A DNA stretch of 64,000 nt from Desulfosporosinus sp049943955 (GCF_049943955.1 NZ_JBNFTW010000002.1:1-64000); one strand, 5' to 3'; positions 44,469-53,526 are shown, counted from the stretch's first letter. Notes: a model not told the origin generated them from the sequence alone. Translations and numbers: made by a program.

Positions 44469-44532
44469 TTGCCTTCATATGAAGTTATTTCGGACTTGGA
44501 ATCACAAACTATTCCAAGATGTTTTACAGGAT

Positions 44533-44656
44533 ACCTCATCAACCCAAAATCCCCATTACCCCCAGCCCACCTGTCAACTACCGAACTCCTTCAATCCCAC
44601 AGGATGGGATGTGGTTGCCTGGTGGATAGGGGAAGTGTGGAGATGGCGGAGGGATG
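44533..44656 (+). repeat. Family A repeat, copy 5
   Basis: About 80 bp after the QueG-like stop. Contains ACCCCCAGCCCACCTGTC, CTCCTTCAATCCCACAGG and GATGTGGTTGCCTGGTGG, nearly identical to copies 3 and 4 in the core. Confidence 0.82.
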
Positions 44657-44729
44657 AACGCTCGGGAAAATGTTGAACGCTAGGTGAGAACCTGAGGATC
44701 TCCCTACTATTTTTTGTATATATAACAAA

Positions 44730-45001
44730 GTCGATATTCGGGAGGTAAACTTCGTCGATGCTCTTCCAAAAGATATCCATAGCCCGGAAGCCACTCTTCC
44801 CAGCCAAGGCATTACATACTGCAATAAACTCTTCGAGATTGAAAAGACCCTTGAGAATCTTTCGAGCGAACAACGACAATTAGAGCGTCTGAAACAGGAA
44901 ACTCTACTTTTTGGGAGCAATTATAATCGCAATGATAGTGTATTTTTTTAGAGGCTTTTTGGGCGTGGATTGATTCCGCGAGAGGCAACAACAATACTTA
45001 A
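44730..45001 (+). pseudogene. IS66-family transposase, internal/C-terminal remnant
   Basis: One frame from about 44745 reads VDALPKDIHSPEATLPSQG, then ITYCNKLFEIEKTL and EQRQLERLKQE, the IS66 TnpC pattern. The natural continuation EAFWAWIDSARG appears in a different frame at 44951. About 50 bp of unrelated sequence and a frameshift separate the two parts. No other part of the element is visible, so it is a dead fragment. Confidence 0.7.
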
Positions 45002-45134
45002 ATGTTCCAAATTGAATTTTAAGCTTATTTTCTATTACTATTAAATTTAATAGTTACTAATAAATTTACTAATATATTTTAGTTTTGGAGTGCCTTTGAT
45101 ATAATTTGGACAATATGAATTCGGAGGTCAAAAT

Positions 45135-45668
45135 ATGGAAAACATAACTATTGAGGTTGTAAAAGACGGAAATATTGAGCAGTGTAGAGAACTGTGCAAC
45201 GAGCTAATGGCATTTCAAAAATCAAAGGCTAGCATAGACCCAGTGAGATTTGATACTATGAGTTTTGACACAAGAATGAAAAAAAGCTATGAAAGTTCGT
45301 TAGAAAATAACATAATTGTTGCTAAGGACAATGGTATTCCTATTGGATATGCTTTTTCTACCGTAGAAGATACAGAGCACGGCAAGTATTCTGGCCTATA
45401 CCCAGAGTGGGATAATCTTCCTAAAAGAATTGGTTGTTTAAGTAACCTCTATTTTCGGAACAAATATCGTGGTCTGGGACTTGGCTCTAAAATGTTTGAA
45501 ATGTCTATGGAGTGGCTTGAGAGTTTTCCAGATATTAATTTAATATTTATATATGTTTCAAATGGCAACAACACAGCACTTGAATTTTATCTTAATCGTG
45601 GTTTTACCTATAGCCACGATGCATGGGGTGGCTTCATAAAGGCTGTTTACAAATCAATTAGAAGTTAA
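45135..45668 (+). CDS. GNAT-family N-acetyltransferase
   Basis: A 177-residue acetyl-CoA-dependent acyltransferase. The acetyl-CoA-binding motif A is visible as YRGLGLGSKMFEMS (near residue 110), followed by the family's NTALEFYLNRGF ending. An N-terminal segment with NELMAFQKSK is typical of GNAT proteins acting on small amines or antibiotics, but the substrate is not predictable. GGAGG lies 8 bp before the ATG, and TATAAT at 45100-45105 is a likely -10 box. A good terminator follows. Confidence 0.88.
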   Translation: MENITIEVVKDGNIEQCRELCNELMAFQKSKASIDPVRFDTMSFDTRMKKSYESSLENNIIVAKDNGIPIGYAFSTVEDTEHGKYSGLYPEWDNLPKRIGCLSNLYFRNKYRGLGLGSKMFEMSMEWLESFPDINLIFIYVSNGNNTALEFYLNRGFTYSHDAWGGFIKAVYKSIRS

Positions 45669-45725
45669 GGTTAATTTTTTATATTAACATTCTATTATAT
45701 GAAATTCATGTTTTATGATATAAAG

Positions 45726-45756
45726 AAAGTGTGTTCCAAAAGGGGCACACTTTTTC
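45726..45756 (+). terminator. Terminator of the GNAT gene
   Basis: AAAGTGTGTTCC (45726-45737) pairs with GGGGCACACTTT (45742-45753) through two G-T pairs, followed by TTC. Confidence 0.8.
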
Positions 45757-45902
45757 TATTATCCATGATAATTAATAACCGTCCTTATCGGGCAGCCTTG
45801 ATTCTTAAGAGTCTTCTTCGATGTGCATTGTATAATTTGTCATAGAGCTAAAATCATTGGTTATATTTGATTATTATGTAGTAATAATCGGAGGTAGGTA
45901 CG

Positions 45903-46404
45903 ATGGAAAAAGATGTTATAAAAATATAGTATTACTACAAAATTTAGGTTCAGACAGTATTAAATCAATTGACACTAAATCATTTGTAACTGCTCCTTGG
46001 ACAATCTATAAATGCCAATTTGGCTGTGGACGCTATGGAAGAAGTTGGTGTTGTCCGCCAAAATCTCCAAGTCACAAACAGACTCAAGAAATAATAAATT
46101 GTTATAATATGGCGATTCTTTTTAGGTGTCATGATATGTCTATTGTAACTGATATTGCCGTGAAGATTGCTAAAGAAATGTTTCTTGATAGGTATTACAT
46201 AGCTATTGCCTTTGGTAGTGGTCCATGTATGCGATGTAAAGAATGCAATACACAGGGGTGCAATTTTCCCGACAAAATAGCACCTGCAATGGAAGCTTGT
46301 GGAATAGTGTTTATCAAACGGTAAGGAATAATGGCTATGAAATTACAATTTTGCGTGGGAAGGATGAAGTTCAAAATCATTTTGGACTAATACTTATGGA
46401 ATAA
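45903..46404 (+). pseudogene. DUF2284 metal-binding protein, two frameshifts
   Basis: The central 150 codons encode a DUF2284 protein with cysteine pairs CQFGCGRYG, WCCPP and CMRCKECN. The natural start ATG 45903 (GGAGG upstream) reads MEKDVIKI and then hits a stop; the correct continuation VLLQNLGSD is in another frame. Near the 3' end the frame stops at 46324, while the expected continuation VYQTVRNNGYEI, ending FGLILME, runs in the next frame to TAA 46404. Two independent shifts argue for a decayed gene, not one sequencing error. Confidence 0.75.
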
Positions 46405-46472
46405 ATAGTCTAAATTCAATTCGTTGATTTTCGCAACTGGCATTTCAAATCCCATTTTAATAAGCACTAAAG

Positions 46473-46543
46473 TTCCAGTTATTCTTATACCCGTTAGAAT
46501 AAATGCCACCCTTACTGGGCGGCATTCGTAGGATAATCGGAAA
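46473..46543 (+). repeat. Family B repeat, copy a
   Basis: Starts GTTATTCTTATACCCGTTAG and ends GGCATTCGTAGGATAATCGG. AATGCC and GGCATT pair as a hairpin. It lies 70 bp after the DUF2284 relic. The right end matches copy at 54.8 kb in 21 of 22 bases. Confidence 0.7.
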
Positions 46544-46743
46544 TTTATTTATCAAGGGTTTGCAGCCTAACTTATCTCAAACATGACTTTGTAATTGACT
46601 ATAAATTTATCGGAATGATATTAGTAGGGTAGCGAAAAAGAAATGGAAAGCCGTCGAAAGATTAAGGTTCTCCTTGGGATGAATAAGAAGAGTTCATTTC
46701 GTTTAAAACAGTAAGTAGTAAAGTTTGAAGAAGGTAATGAGCA

Positions 46744-47562
46744 GTGGAGAAAACCCCAAAAATAGAAGTTTGTTTATATTGCTCTGGTTTTGACGTCAAT
46801 GAGCTAAAGAACAAAGTAAAAGTAAAAGTAAAGATCAGCTGTATAGGAAAATGTTCGAAAAAGAATCCAGAGCTTAATGGAAAAGTATATGGGTTTCTTA
46901 ACGGTGAATTTACGGTTTGCGACACTAAGGAGGAGTTCTTTGCAAAAGTTGACAAATTGGATTCCTATGTATCGAATAGCAATAAGAATCCTTTAGTTGA
47001 CGCATTTTTAGAGCACATTGAAAAGTGGCGTGATGAACATGACAAGTTGAGAGAGCTTTGTCTTGATTGTCAGCTGACAGAAGAATTAAAGTGGGGACAA
47101 CCCTGTTATACGTTAAACAATAACAATATTGTTATTATTGGCGGATTTAAAAATTACATTGCGCTTTCATTTTTCAAAGGTTCATTGCTCAAAGATAAAG
47201 GCGGCATTCTTGTAAGGCAGACGGAGAACGTACAGGCTGGCCGGCAACTTCGGTTCAGCTCTGTTAAAGAAATTGCCGAGAAAGAGACGATGATCAAAGA
47301 ATATATTGGAGAAGCAATAGAAATTGAAAAAGCCGGTTTGAAAGTGCCTGTCGAAAAGAAACCGGAACTTAAAATTCCGGACGAATTACAAGCAAAATTT
47401 GATGAAGACCCTGCTTTTAAAAGTGCATTTTATGCATTGACGCCAGGGCGTCAAAGAGGCTATATTTTTCATTTTACTGGAGCGAAGCAATCCGTAACCC
47501 GAGCATCAAGGATTGAAAAGTATACGCCTAAAATTTTTGATGGATTGGGCATAGACGATTGA
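46744..47562 (+). CDS. Fusion of a DUF1450-like domain with a YdeI/DUF1801-type protein
   Basis: The first 70 residues carry a DUF1450-like small cysteine domain (EVCLYCSGF, SCIGKCSKKNP, YGFLNGEF). The remaining 200 resemble the YdeI/OmdA group: NPLVDAFLEHIEKW, LTEELKWGQPCYT, a DUF1801-type core and a C-terminal LTPGRQRGYIFHF. I know these as separate proteins; here they are one continuous frame without break. Function unknown for both parts. GTG 46744 has GAAGG 9 bp upstream. It stands alone, followed by a family B motif. Confidence 0.78.
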   Translation: MEKTPKIEVCLYCSGFDVNELKNKVKVKVKISCIGKCSKKNPELNGKVYGFLNGEFTVCDTKEEFFAKVDKLDSYVSNSNKNPLVDAFLEHIEKWRDEHDKLRELCLDCQLTEELKWGQPCYTLNNNNIVIIGGFKNYIALSFFKGSLLKDKGGILVRQTENVQAGRQLRFSSVKEIAEKETMIKEYIGEAIEIEKAGLKVPVEKKPELKIPDELQAKFDEDPAFKSAFYALTPGRQRGYIFHFTGAKQSVTRASRIEKYTPKIFDGLGIDD

Positions 47563-47597
47563 CTACTCCATACCCCCAGGGTATTACTTAAGCTGCT

Positions 47598-47612
47598 AAT
47601 TATTCTTACAAT
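47598..47612 (+). repeat. Family B motif
   Basis: TAATTATTCTTACAA begins 36 bp after the stop of the preceding gene. One of about ten such motifs between 46.4 and 60.8 kb. Confidence 0.5.
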
Positions 47613-47774
47613 GTACCAAATAATGGATATAAATTAAGTGATCGCAAGTAGGATTAGTGGAAGTTAAGTCATCTTTGGGTAACCGCTAAGTAATTGCAAA
47701 ACTTGGTTTAAAATCAAAACAGGAAGACAATTTGTTATACCAAAAACCACAGTTTTTAAAATTGATTATAAAAC

Positions 47775-47807
47775 AAGTGCGTGGCCGACTCAGACAACTA
47801 CGCACTT
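47775..47807 (-). terminator. Terminator of the MBL-fold gene
   Basis: AAGTGCGT (47775-47782) pairs with ACGCACTT (47800-47807). On the minus strand it is followed by GTTTTATAATC. Confidence 0.65.
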
Positions 47808-48066
47808 ATGCTTATTAAAAGTTATGAAAATGCTTATTTTAGCGTTAACTGTTTGTCATTAATCCACTGTGATAACAAATAATCGTTTTAGCACCGAGTG
47901 ATTTGATTTTTTCCAACGATTCAGCGGCTTGTTCTGCATTGTCGCATTGCATTGGATTGGGATCAACCAGCTTCCCATCGGAAATATTTGCAGCATCACC
48001 AGCTATTAAGGTGTTGCTTTCTTTATGAAATAAAACCATATGACCGGGAGTGTGACCGGGAGTGTG

Positions 48067-48074
48067 ATGAACGA
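48067..48074. repeat. Left target-site duplication of the IS256-type element
   Basis: ATGAACGA, repeated exactly at 49606-49613 on the other side of the element. Confidence 0.85.
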
Positions 48075-49605
48075 GGGAGTATAAGAAATTTTGTGTAATT
48101 GGTTTCTTACCTTAAAATTATAGATTGTTACTTTAGGGCTTATTTTTCCAAGAGATGGTAATAATATTCAAGGCTCTTATCTACCAGGAGGATAAGGCTC
48201 TGCTGGAGAGCAACCTGAGCGTCTGGATAGATTCTGCCAAGGGTAGAGGGGTAACGGTTAACATACCGGTTACCTCTTTTTACTACCCTTGGGAGAACTT
48301 TTTGCGATAAACTCTGGGGCGAAGCCCCATTAACTAACTGTCTTACCTTCAATTCTCTCATTAAAATAGATTGCGAATTGGGAGACACACTCTCGCCATT
48401 CTCTCAGGGGCATGGTCCATTTCTTTGAGATATCAGCTGTAGCCAAGTACAGGATTTTTACTAAGGCTTCATCGGATGGATAAGCCGTTTTTGTCTTTGT
48501 CACTTTTCTTAGCTGGCGATGATATCCTTCGATCACGTTGGTCGTATAGATGAGTTTACGAACTCCATAGGGATATTTAAAGAATGTTGTTAGCTCAACC
48601 CAATTCGTTTCCCAGGACTTAATAATCACTGGATATCGTTTGCTCCATTTCTCCTTGAATTCTTCAAAGGCAAACTCAGCTTCTTCTAGCGTTAAAGCTT
48701 GATACACTTTCTTTAAATCAGCTATCAGTTCTTTTTGGTACTTATAGGGCACGTATTTTAATGAATTGCGTATCTGATGGATGACACACAATTGAATCTC
48801 TGTTTTGGGATAAACCGTATTGATAGCTTCGGAAAAGCCTGTAAGCCCGTCTTTACAAGCAATTAGTATATCCTCAACGCCTCTATTTTTAAGATCATTA
48901 CAGACACTAAGCCAGAATTTTGCACTTTCATGTTCACCAACCCATATACCTAGAATTTCTTTATGGCCGTCAAGGGTTATGCCTAAAACGCTGTACGCAG
49001 CCTTATTAACGACTCTGTTATCTTGACGTACTTTAAAATGTATCGCATCAAGAAAAACGATCGGATAAATACGATCTAAGGGTCTAGACTGCCATTCTGC
49101 AATCAGTGGCATTATTTTATCGGTGACTTTACTAACCATAGTGGGTGAAACATCAACACCATAGAGATCACGCATATGATCCTCGATATCCCGTGTTGAC
49201 ATACCTTTGGCATACATGGCAATGATCTGATCTTCAAGTTGGTTTGATGTCGTCTCATATTTCTTAATGACCTGGGGTTCGTATTCCGCATTACGATCTC
49301 TAGGAATATCTAGCTCAGTTTTACCATACCTGGTTTTGATGGTTTTCTTACTGTAGCCGTTACGGCTATTGCCGGTGTTATCTCCTTCTGAGGAATGTTT
49401 TTCATAGCCAAGATGGTCATCCATTTCAGCTTCAAAGATTTCTTGTAAGGTACCTTTGAACAAGTCCTTCAGTTTCTCTTGAATGTCCTCGACTGATTTG
49501 CAGCCTTTTGCCAGTTCCTTAGCCAATGAAGAAGAGTTTTGCATAAATGATCAATCCTTTCCTATTGGTAAGTTTAACCATTTACACAAAACTCTTTACA
49601 TTCTC
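48075..49605 (-). mobile_element. IS256-family insertion sequence, complete, 1531 bp
   Basis: Bounded by 28-bp inverted repeats matching at about 21 positions; both contain TTTTGTGTAA (left inward GGGAGTATAAGAAATTTTG, right inward GAGAATGTAAAGAGTTTTG). It is flanked by the 8-bp target duplication ATGAACGA, as expected of IS256. It carries one intact transposase and inserts in the same orientation as the gene it disrupts. Confidence 0.92.
48330..49544 (-). CDS. IS256/mutator-type transposase
   Basis: A full-length 404-residue DDE transposase. The catalytic residues lie in FLDAIHFKV (Asp), ACKDGLTGFS (Asp) and TTNVIEGYHRQLRK (Glu), and the family signature Q-L-C-V-I-H-Q-I-R-N is intact. The N-terminus has the DDHLGYEKH segment of this group. 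There are no frameshifts, so the element may still move. The start ATG has AGGAAAGGATTG nearby. Confidence 0.95.
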   Translation of the reverse strand: MQNSSSLAKELAKGCKSVEDIQEKLKDLFKGTLQEIFEAEMDDHLGYEKHSSEGDNTGNSRNGYSKKTIKTRYGKTELDIPRDRNAEYEPQVIKKYETTSNQLEDQIIAMYAKGMSTRDIEDHMRDLYGVDVSPTMVSKVTDKIMPLIAEWQSRPLDRIYPIVFLDAIHFKVRQDNRVVNKAAYSVLGITLDGHKEILGIWVGEHESAKFWLSVCNDLKNRGVEDILIACKDGLTGFSEAINTVYPKTEIQLCVIHQIRNSLKYVPYKYQKELIADLKKVYQALTLEEAEFAFEEFKEKWSKRYPVIIKSWETNWVELTTFFKYPYGVRKLIYTTNVIEGYHRQLRKVTKTKTAYPSDEALVKILYLATADISKKWTMPLREWRECVSQFAIYFNERIEGKTVS

Positions 49606-49613
49606 ATGAACGA
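49606..49613. repeat. Right target-site duplication of the IS256-type element
   Basis: ATGAACGA, identical to 48067-48074. Confidence 0.85.
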
Positions 49614-50224
49614 CGATGCCACCACAAAATGGTATTTCTTGTTTGTCTTTTAATTGCTCATCAACATGAACATATAGCTTTGGAAAGATATTTTTCATCA
49701 TGTTATAAAATCCCATTCTGTCTGGCGGTAAACTATTTATATTAGCTTCCATTTTTGCAAGTTTAACCGGTGTTTTATCTCCTTGAATATATGGCGTTTC
49801 AATCTCATGAGCATAAATTTTCACATCCATATTAGAGATTTCTTTTGCACAACCAATGTGATCTATGTCTTGATGAGTAATAATTAATTTTGTAATTTGA
49901 CTCATTGAAAGTCCATATTTGTTCATCTCGGATTCAATCACATCCAGTTGGCCAGGGTAACCGGCATCGACCAAAACAATTTCGTCTTTGTCTATAATCA
50001 GAGTTGGATAAATCGTATTATTTTGCCCGCCAACACTGACATCACATTTTAACACCTTAATTCCTGTTTCTGTGTTCACAGCAATTCCTCCAATTAAAAT
50101 AAGTTTAAGAAACACTTGTTTTTTGATTTGTATTTCTATAATATTTTGTGGGCCTCTATTACGCAAGTAGGCACTTAATTGCTACATAGTATATAAAAAG
50201 AAACTATTAAAGGAGAATACATCT

Positions 50225-50572
50225 ATGGCTAATAAGTATGATAATAAAAGAGGAATTGAAACAGCACTGGATATTCTTGTTGGAAAATGGAAACCAGTTA
50301 TTTTGCATCACATTTTTAGCAAAGGCGTCATACGTTTTAGCGAATTACAGCGTCTGATTCCTGATATAACGAAAAAAATGTTAACAGCACAGCTAAGGGA
50401 ATTAGAATATCATGATATCATTCATCGAGAGGTTTACCCTCAAGTGCCACCAAAAGTAGAATATTCTATCACTGACTATGGAAAGGAACTAGCACCAATA
50501 CTAAAGCCAATGAAAGACTGGGGAAAAAAACATATTGAACACTTAAAAGAATTGTATGGAGAAACAGAATGA
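50225..50572 (+). CDS. HxlR-family transcriptional regulator
   Basis: A 115-residue winged-helix regulator. The family pattern is clear: ALDILVGKWKPVILHHI, FSELQRLIPDITKKMLT as the recognition helix, and the wing REVYPQVPPKVEYSITDYG. HxlR proteins commonly respond to aldehydes, quinones or redox stress and control a divergent gene. Here the divergent neighbour is the interrupted MBL hydrolase, so its main target is probably gone. AAAGGAG lies 9 bp before the ATG. Confidence 0.92.
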   Translation: MANKYDNKRGIETALDILVGKWKPVILHHIFSKGVIRFSELQRLIPDITKKMLTAQLRELEYHDIIHREVYPQVPPKVEYSITDYGKELAPILKPMKDWGKKHIEHLKELYGETE

Positions 50573-50710
50573 GCGAAATATTAATTTGCTTCGTCTTGTG
50601 CATACAAAACTAGGTTCATATCATTCTTACAGGTGATCTTTATTCCTACAATGACACCTCTAATTAAAAGATTTAAAAATACCAAAATAGTCCAATGAGG
50701 GCGGTTGACA

Positions 50711-51441
50711 ATGAGTGATACCTTAAATCATAAGACAATCAGACAGTTGCTAAAACCAACGGCGGACCTGTGGACATCTGTAGAGATACGAGGGAACAAA
50801 GCTATCTATGGGGTTAGAACCACCAATTTGTTATATCAGGAGAGGCTTGTTCACATGGGCTTCACTTCAGCATGCGAAGAAAAATTTATTAGAATTCTCT
50901 CAGCAGAAGGAGATATGTTTCGGACACACGCCAATTTTGCTTACCACCTAGAAGAGATGCTCCTACAGAGTGCGCGTTTACACTCCGTCGGTTGGAAAGA
51001 AGCATTGGACTTATTCATCAGGCGAGTTAGAGACACACCTTTGAGCTGGTTTCTGTATGGGTCGGGCGCGCCCCTGCCGTTCGTGGTATAGATGTCGACC
51101 CTGGAGACCTTGACTTCTGTGTCAATGATGCTTATCTTACAGGCTCCATCTTCGAGGATTTACTGGTTGAACCTGTCACTACGATGACTGGATGGATTGC
51201 TGATTACGGTGGCAGAGCATTTTCAGGCTGCCTCTTCGAGTGGATAGCTGGTGTTCACCCAGAAGTCGACGAGTCGATGCCCCACGAGCAAGGACCAGTT
51301 GCTGCAGAAAGAATTGAAATTGTTCACTGGCACGGACACGAGGTCGCCGTTGCCCCTCTGGACCTTCAGCTTGCAGTCACGGACCGACGAGGCCTTACCG
51401 ACCGAGCAATGAAGATTCGAGCCTACATAGCGTCAAAGTAA
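50711..51441 (+). pseudogene. Nucleotidyltransferase-like protein, one frameshift
   Basis: The frame from ATG 50711 (GAGGGCGG upstream) reads to WFLYGSGA and stops at 51091. The expected continuation AVRGIDVDPGDLDFCVND begins at once in the next frame and runs to 51441 without stops. GSGA...DLDF is the catalytic strand-turn of nucleotidyltransferase folds. The shift lies in the run GGGCGCGCCCCTGCC (51063-51077), where a base appears lost. A sequencing error in this GC run cannot be excluded. Substrate unknown. Confidence 0.7.
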
Positions 51442-51930
51442 TGATTTAACGCAAAAATGGAAGATTAGATGTTTGCTATATCGGAAAATGTGAGTTGCCC
51501 ATTATTCCTATAATGTAAATTAATGGAGAATCTAGAGTTGCTGAGATGCAGTGTGTTTTCTACCGAGCCGATTTGGCAACCCGAGGCACGTTGAGACCGT
51601 GGTTTTATGTAGAAAACGGAAACTCTAAACTCGCCTGTGGTGCGGGTTGCTGGGTTCGAGAATATTCGAAATTGAATCAAAAACAGGCGCATGTTTTCTA
51701 GCTACGTCCAAGGGAACATGTCACCTGCTTTATACGAAATATGGTAGCATAGGCTAAAATTACATTGCCGGTATAATGAGAAACTATCACTTACGGAGGG
51801 AATTTCATAAAAATTCATTTGCGAATAAAATTATTATTGATACTTTGTATTTATAAAATAAGGCAAGTACGACTATTTTGTTTAAATGAACTCTAACATA
51901 ATAGTCATACTTATCTATAGTATCATCTCT
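51442..51930. other. Gap with family B motif, no gene
   Basis: CATTATTCCTATAATG at 51500-51515 is a degenerate family B motif. CACGTTGAGACCGTGG near 51588-51603 resembles the C-terminal end of TrmA/RlmD-type genes but the match is too short to call. The remainder is AT-rich and unassigned. Confidence 0.35.
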
Positions 51931-52782
51931 TTACTTCTTAATTGGAACCCAAACCTCACATCGGTAATCTGGAGAGTGCATGTCACCTTCAGGATAAACC
52001 TCAAGAGTTGGTGCACAACAATCATGCTGATATCCTGTAGCAGGGAACCACTCTGAATATACCCTTCGTATAGTATTCTGTAAAGCTTCAGGCAGCGCTC
52101 CAAGTGATTCAAATATAGAATAAGTTGAAGCAGGTATCGTTGCCGATACATAACCTTTCGGAAGGGGATCTTTGATTTCCTCAACTCCAACCATATAAGT
52201 AAATTCGTTTTCACTGAAATCCATAGAGGCCCCTAGGACACCAAGCTTACCTGCCTTTGAGTTGAGCCACTCGTATGAACTATCCTTCATGCAATCGTCC
52301 CAGAATTCAGGTATCTGTCTAAAGTTTTCTTCGTTCACCATGGTAATTCTTCTTTGCTTACCAACTATTGTAAAGTTTTCTTTGTCAACAATCTTGTAAT
52401 TCATATCTTCATCTCCTTTTATCGAAATGTGAAAGGATAGTTTTGGATATGCTTTGAGATTTGCTCCCTGCTCGCGCGCAACCGAAGGGCTTATTCCATG
52501 CATTTTTCCAAAAGCTTTAGTAAAGGCTTCGGGCGTTTCATAGCCATACCTGTATGCTACATCGATGATCTTTTTGCCGGATAAAATATCCTGTGCGGCG
52601 AGTGTAAGCCTTCTTCTACGCACATATTCAGCTACCGTAACACCGGTTATCATATGATACATACGCTGAAAATGAAACGGGGATGATAAGGCGATTTTCG
52701 CTACCTTCTCAATATCCAACTTTTCAGTAATGTTAGCCTCTAGGTATTCTACAGCCCTGTTCATTGCGTCAAGCCAATCCAT
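51931..52782 (-). CDS. AraC-family regulator with GyrI-like effector domain
   Basis: A 283-residue transcription factor. The N-terminal tandem HTH (about residues 8-105) shows KVAKIALSSPFHFQRMYH and DVAYRYGYETPEAFTKAF. The C-terminal 155 residues are a GyrI-like small-molecule-binding domain (LGALPEALQNTI, CCAPTLEVYPEGD), the arrangement of Rob/BmrR-related drug sensors. GAGGAGG supports the ATG. There is no adjacent transporter, so it may act on a distant gene. Confidence 0.9.
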   Translation of the reverse strand: MDWLDAMNRAVEYLEANITEKLDIEKVAKIALSSPFHFQRMYHMITGVTVAEYVRRRRLTLAAQDILSGKKIIDVAYRYGYETPEAFTKAFGKMHGISPSVAREQGANLKAYPKLSFHISIKGDEDMNYKIVDKENFTIVGKQRRITMVNEENFRQIPEFWDDCMKDSSYEWLNSKAGKLGVLGASMDFSENEFTYMVGVEEIKDPLPKGYVSATIPASTYSIFESLGALPEALQNTIRRVYSEWFPATGYQHDCCAPTLEVYPEGDMHSPDYRCEVWVPIKK

Positions 52783-53218
52783 AAAGCCCCTCCTCTATTT
52801 CTATATTAAATGACTGCTACTTATTTTTCCTGTCTTTAAATGCGTTCTGATGACAGGTTTGGATTATGTAGTTAGGCTACTTTTAATATGGGTGTGAAAC
52901 AACTTAATAGGTTTACCACTGAGACAGTGATGTTTTAGAAGACAGTAATCGCCAGATTGTACCGTATTTTTATGGAAGGTCTGGCGTATTTTGTTTTTCT
53001 TGGGGAGACGGATAAATATATTCGTAAGATTAGAAGGGATTTCTGGAAAAATGTAGAATCATTGGAGAGAATTATTTGTTTATTTGCTAATTTTTGAATA
53101 CAGTACTGAGCTGGTTTATGGATTAAATGTCTATAATTGGCAGCTGAGATTAGCTTGGATTAAGTCATAGCTAGTAGGATAATGCGCAATTACTGGAAAT
53201 CGTTTTCGGGAGGATATT
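52783..53218. other. Gap with orphan hairpin, no gene
   Basis: Holds an orphan terminator-like hairpin, CGCCAGA (52950-52956) pairing with TCTGGCG (52980-52986), followed by TATTTTGTTTTT. A short frame (M-G-V-K-Q-L-N-R) ends just before it, suggesting a lost gene. Nothing else is recognisable. Confidence 0.4.
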
Positions 53219-53443
53219 ATGAAAAATAAGTTTAAGACTGCTTCAGTTATAACTTTAATCCTTTCTATATCAATTATCGCAGTTTGGGTAGTACAAACAA
53301 TGATTGCCTATCAGAATTACATCAAGCATCCTGAATTATCTGCACCATTTTGGGCTTATCAAATTCCAGAAGTCACTGCTTATGGCATACCAGTAATCGT
53401 AGGGCTAATTTTAACCGTAATGTTCAAAAGGAAGGGTAAGTAG
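53219..53443 (+). CDS. Small two-TM membrane protein (74 residues)
   Basis: Two hydrophobic helices at about residues 8-30 and 52-70, with basic ends (MKNKFK, FKRKGK) indicating cytoplasmic termini. GGGAGG lies 5 bp before the ATG. I do not recognise a family. It is a stand-alone unit with family B motif ACATAATTCTTATT 50 bp after its stop, like other cassette-type genes in this region. Confidence 0.65.
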   Translation: MKNKFKTASVITLILSISIIAVWVVQTMIAYQNYIKHPELSAPFWAYQIPEVTAYGIPVIVGLILTVMFKRKGK

Positions 53444-53526
53444 TTCTCTAAGGTAATACCCTCAACCCCACGTTACCCTAAATTTGGGGTTTCACATAAT
53501 TCTTATTAAGCCTACTAATCACATTA

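Larger units (their letters stand above)
47845..50079 (-). pseudogene. MBL-fold metallohydrolase split by an IS256-type insertion
   Basis: Two pieces of one gene flank the insertion: the N-terminal part 49606-50079 (GTG start with GGAGG 7 bp upstream) and the C-terminal part 47845-48066. The first has THQDIDHIGC, the metal-binding HxDHxG; the second has HTPGHTPGHMVLF and IAGDAANI. Removing the element and one target copy rejoins them exactly in frame as IVVH-HTPGH, giving about 230 residues, a normal length. The divergent HxlR regulator 145 bp upstream probably controls it. As it stands the enzyme cannot be made. Confidence 0.88.

Noticed and set aside
41675..44656. Family A repeats as a CRISPR array
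   Set aside because: Copies are 450-1000 bp apart with genes between them, not short regular spacers, and no cas genes are present.
44574..44920. Two minus-strand frames of about 100 codons
   Set aside because: They are antisense shadows of the IS66 relic and of family A copy 5.
51588..51603. CACGTTGAGACCGTGG as a fragment of an RlmD/TrmA-type gene
   Set aside because: The similarity (H-V-E-T-V) is only a few codons long and could be chance.
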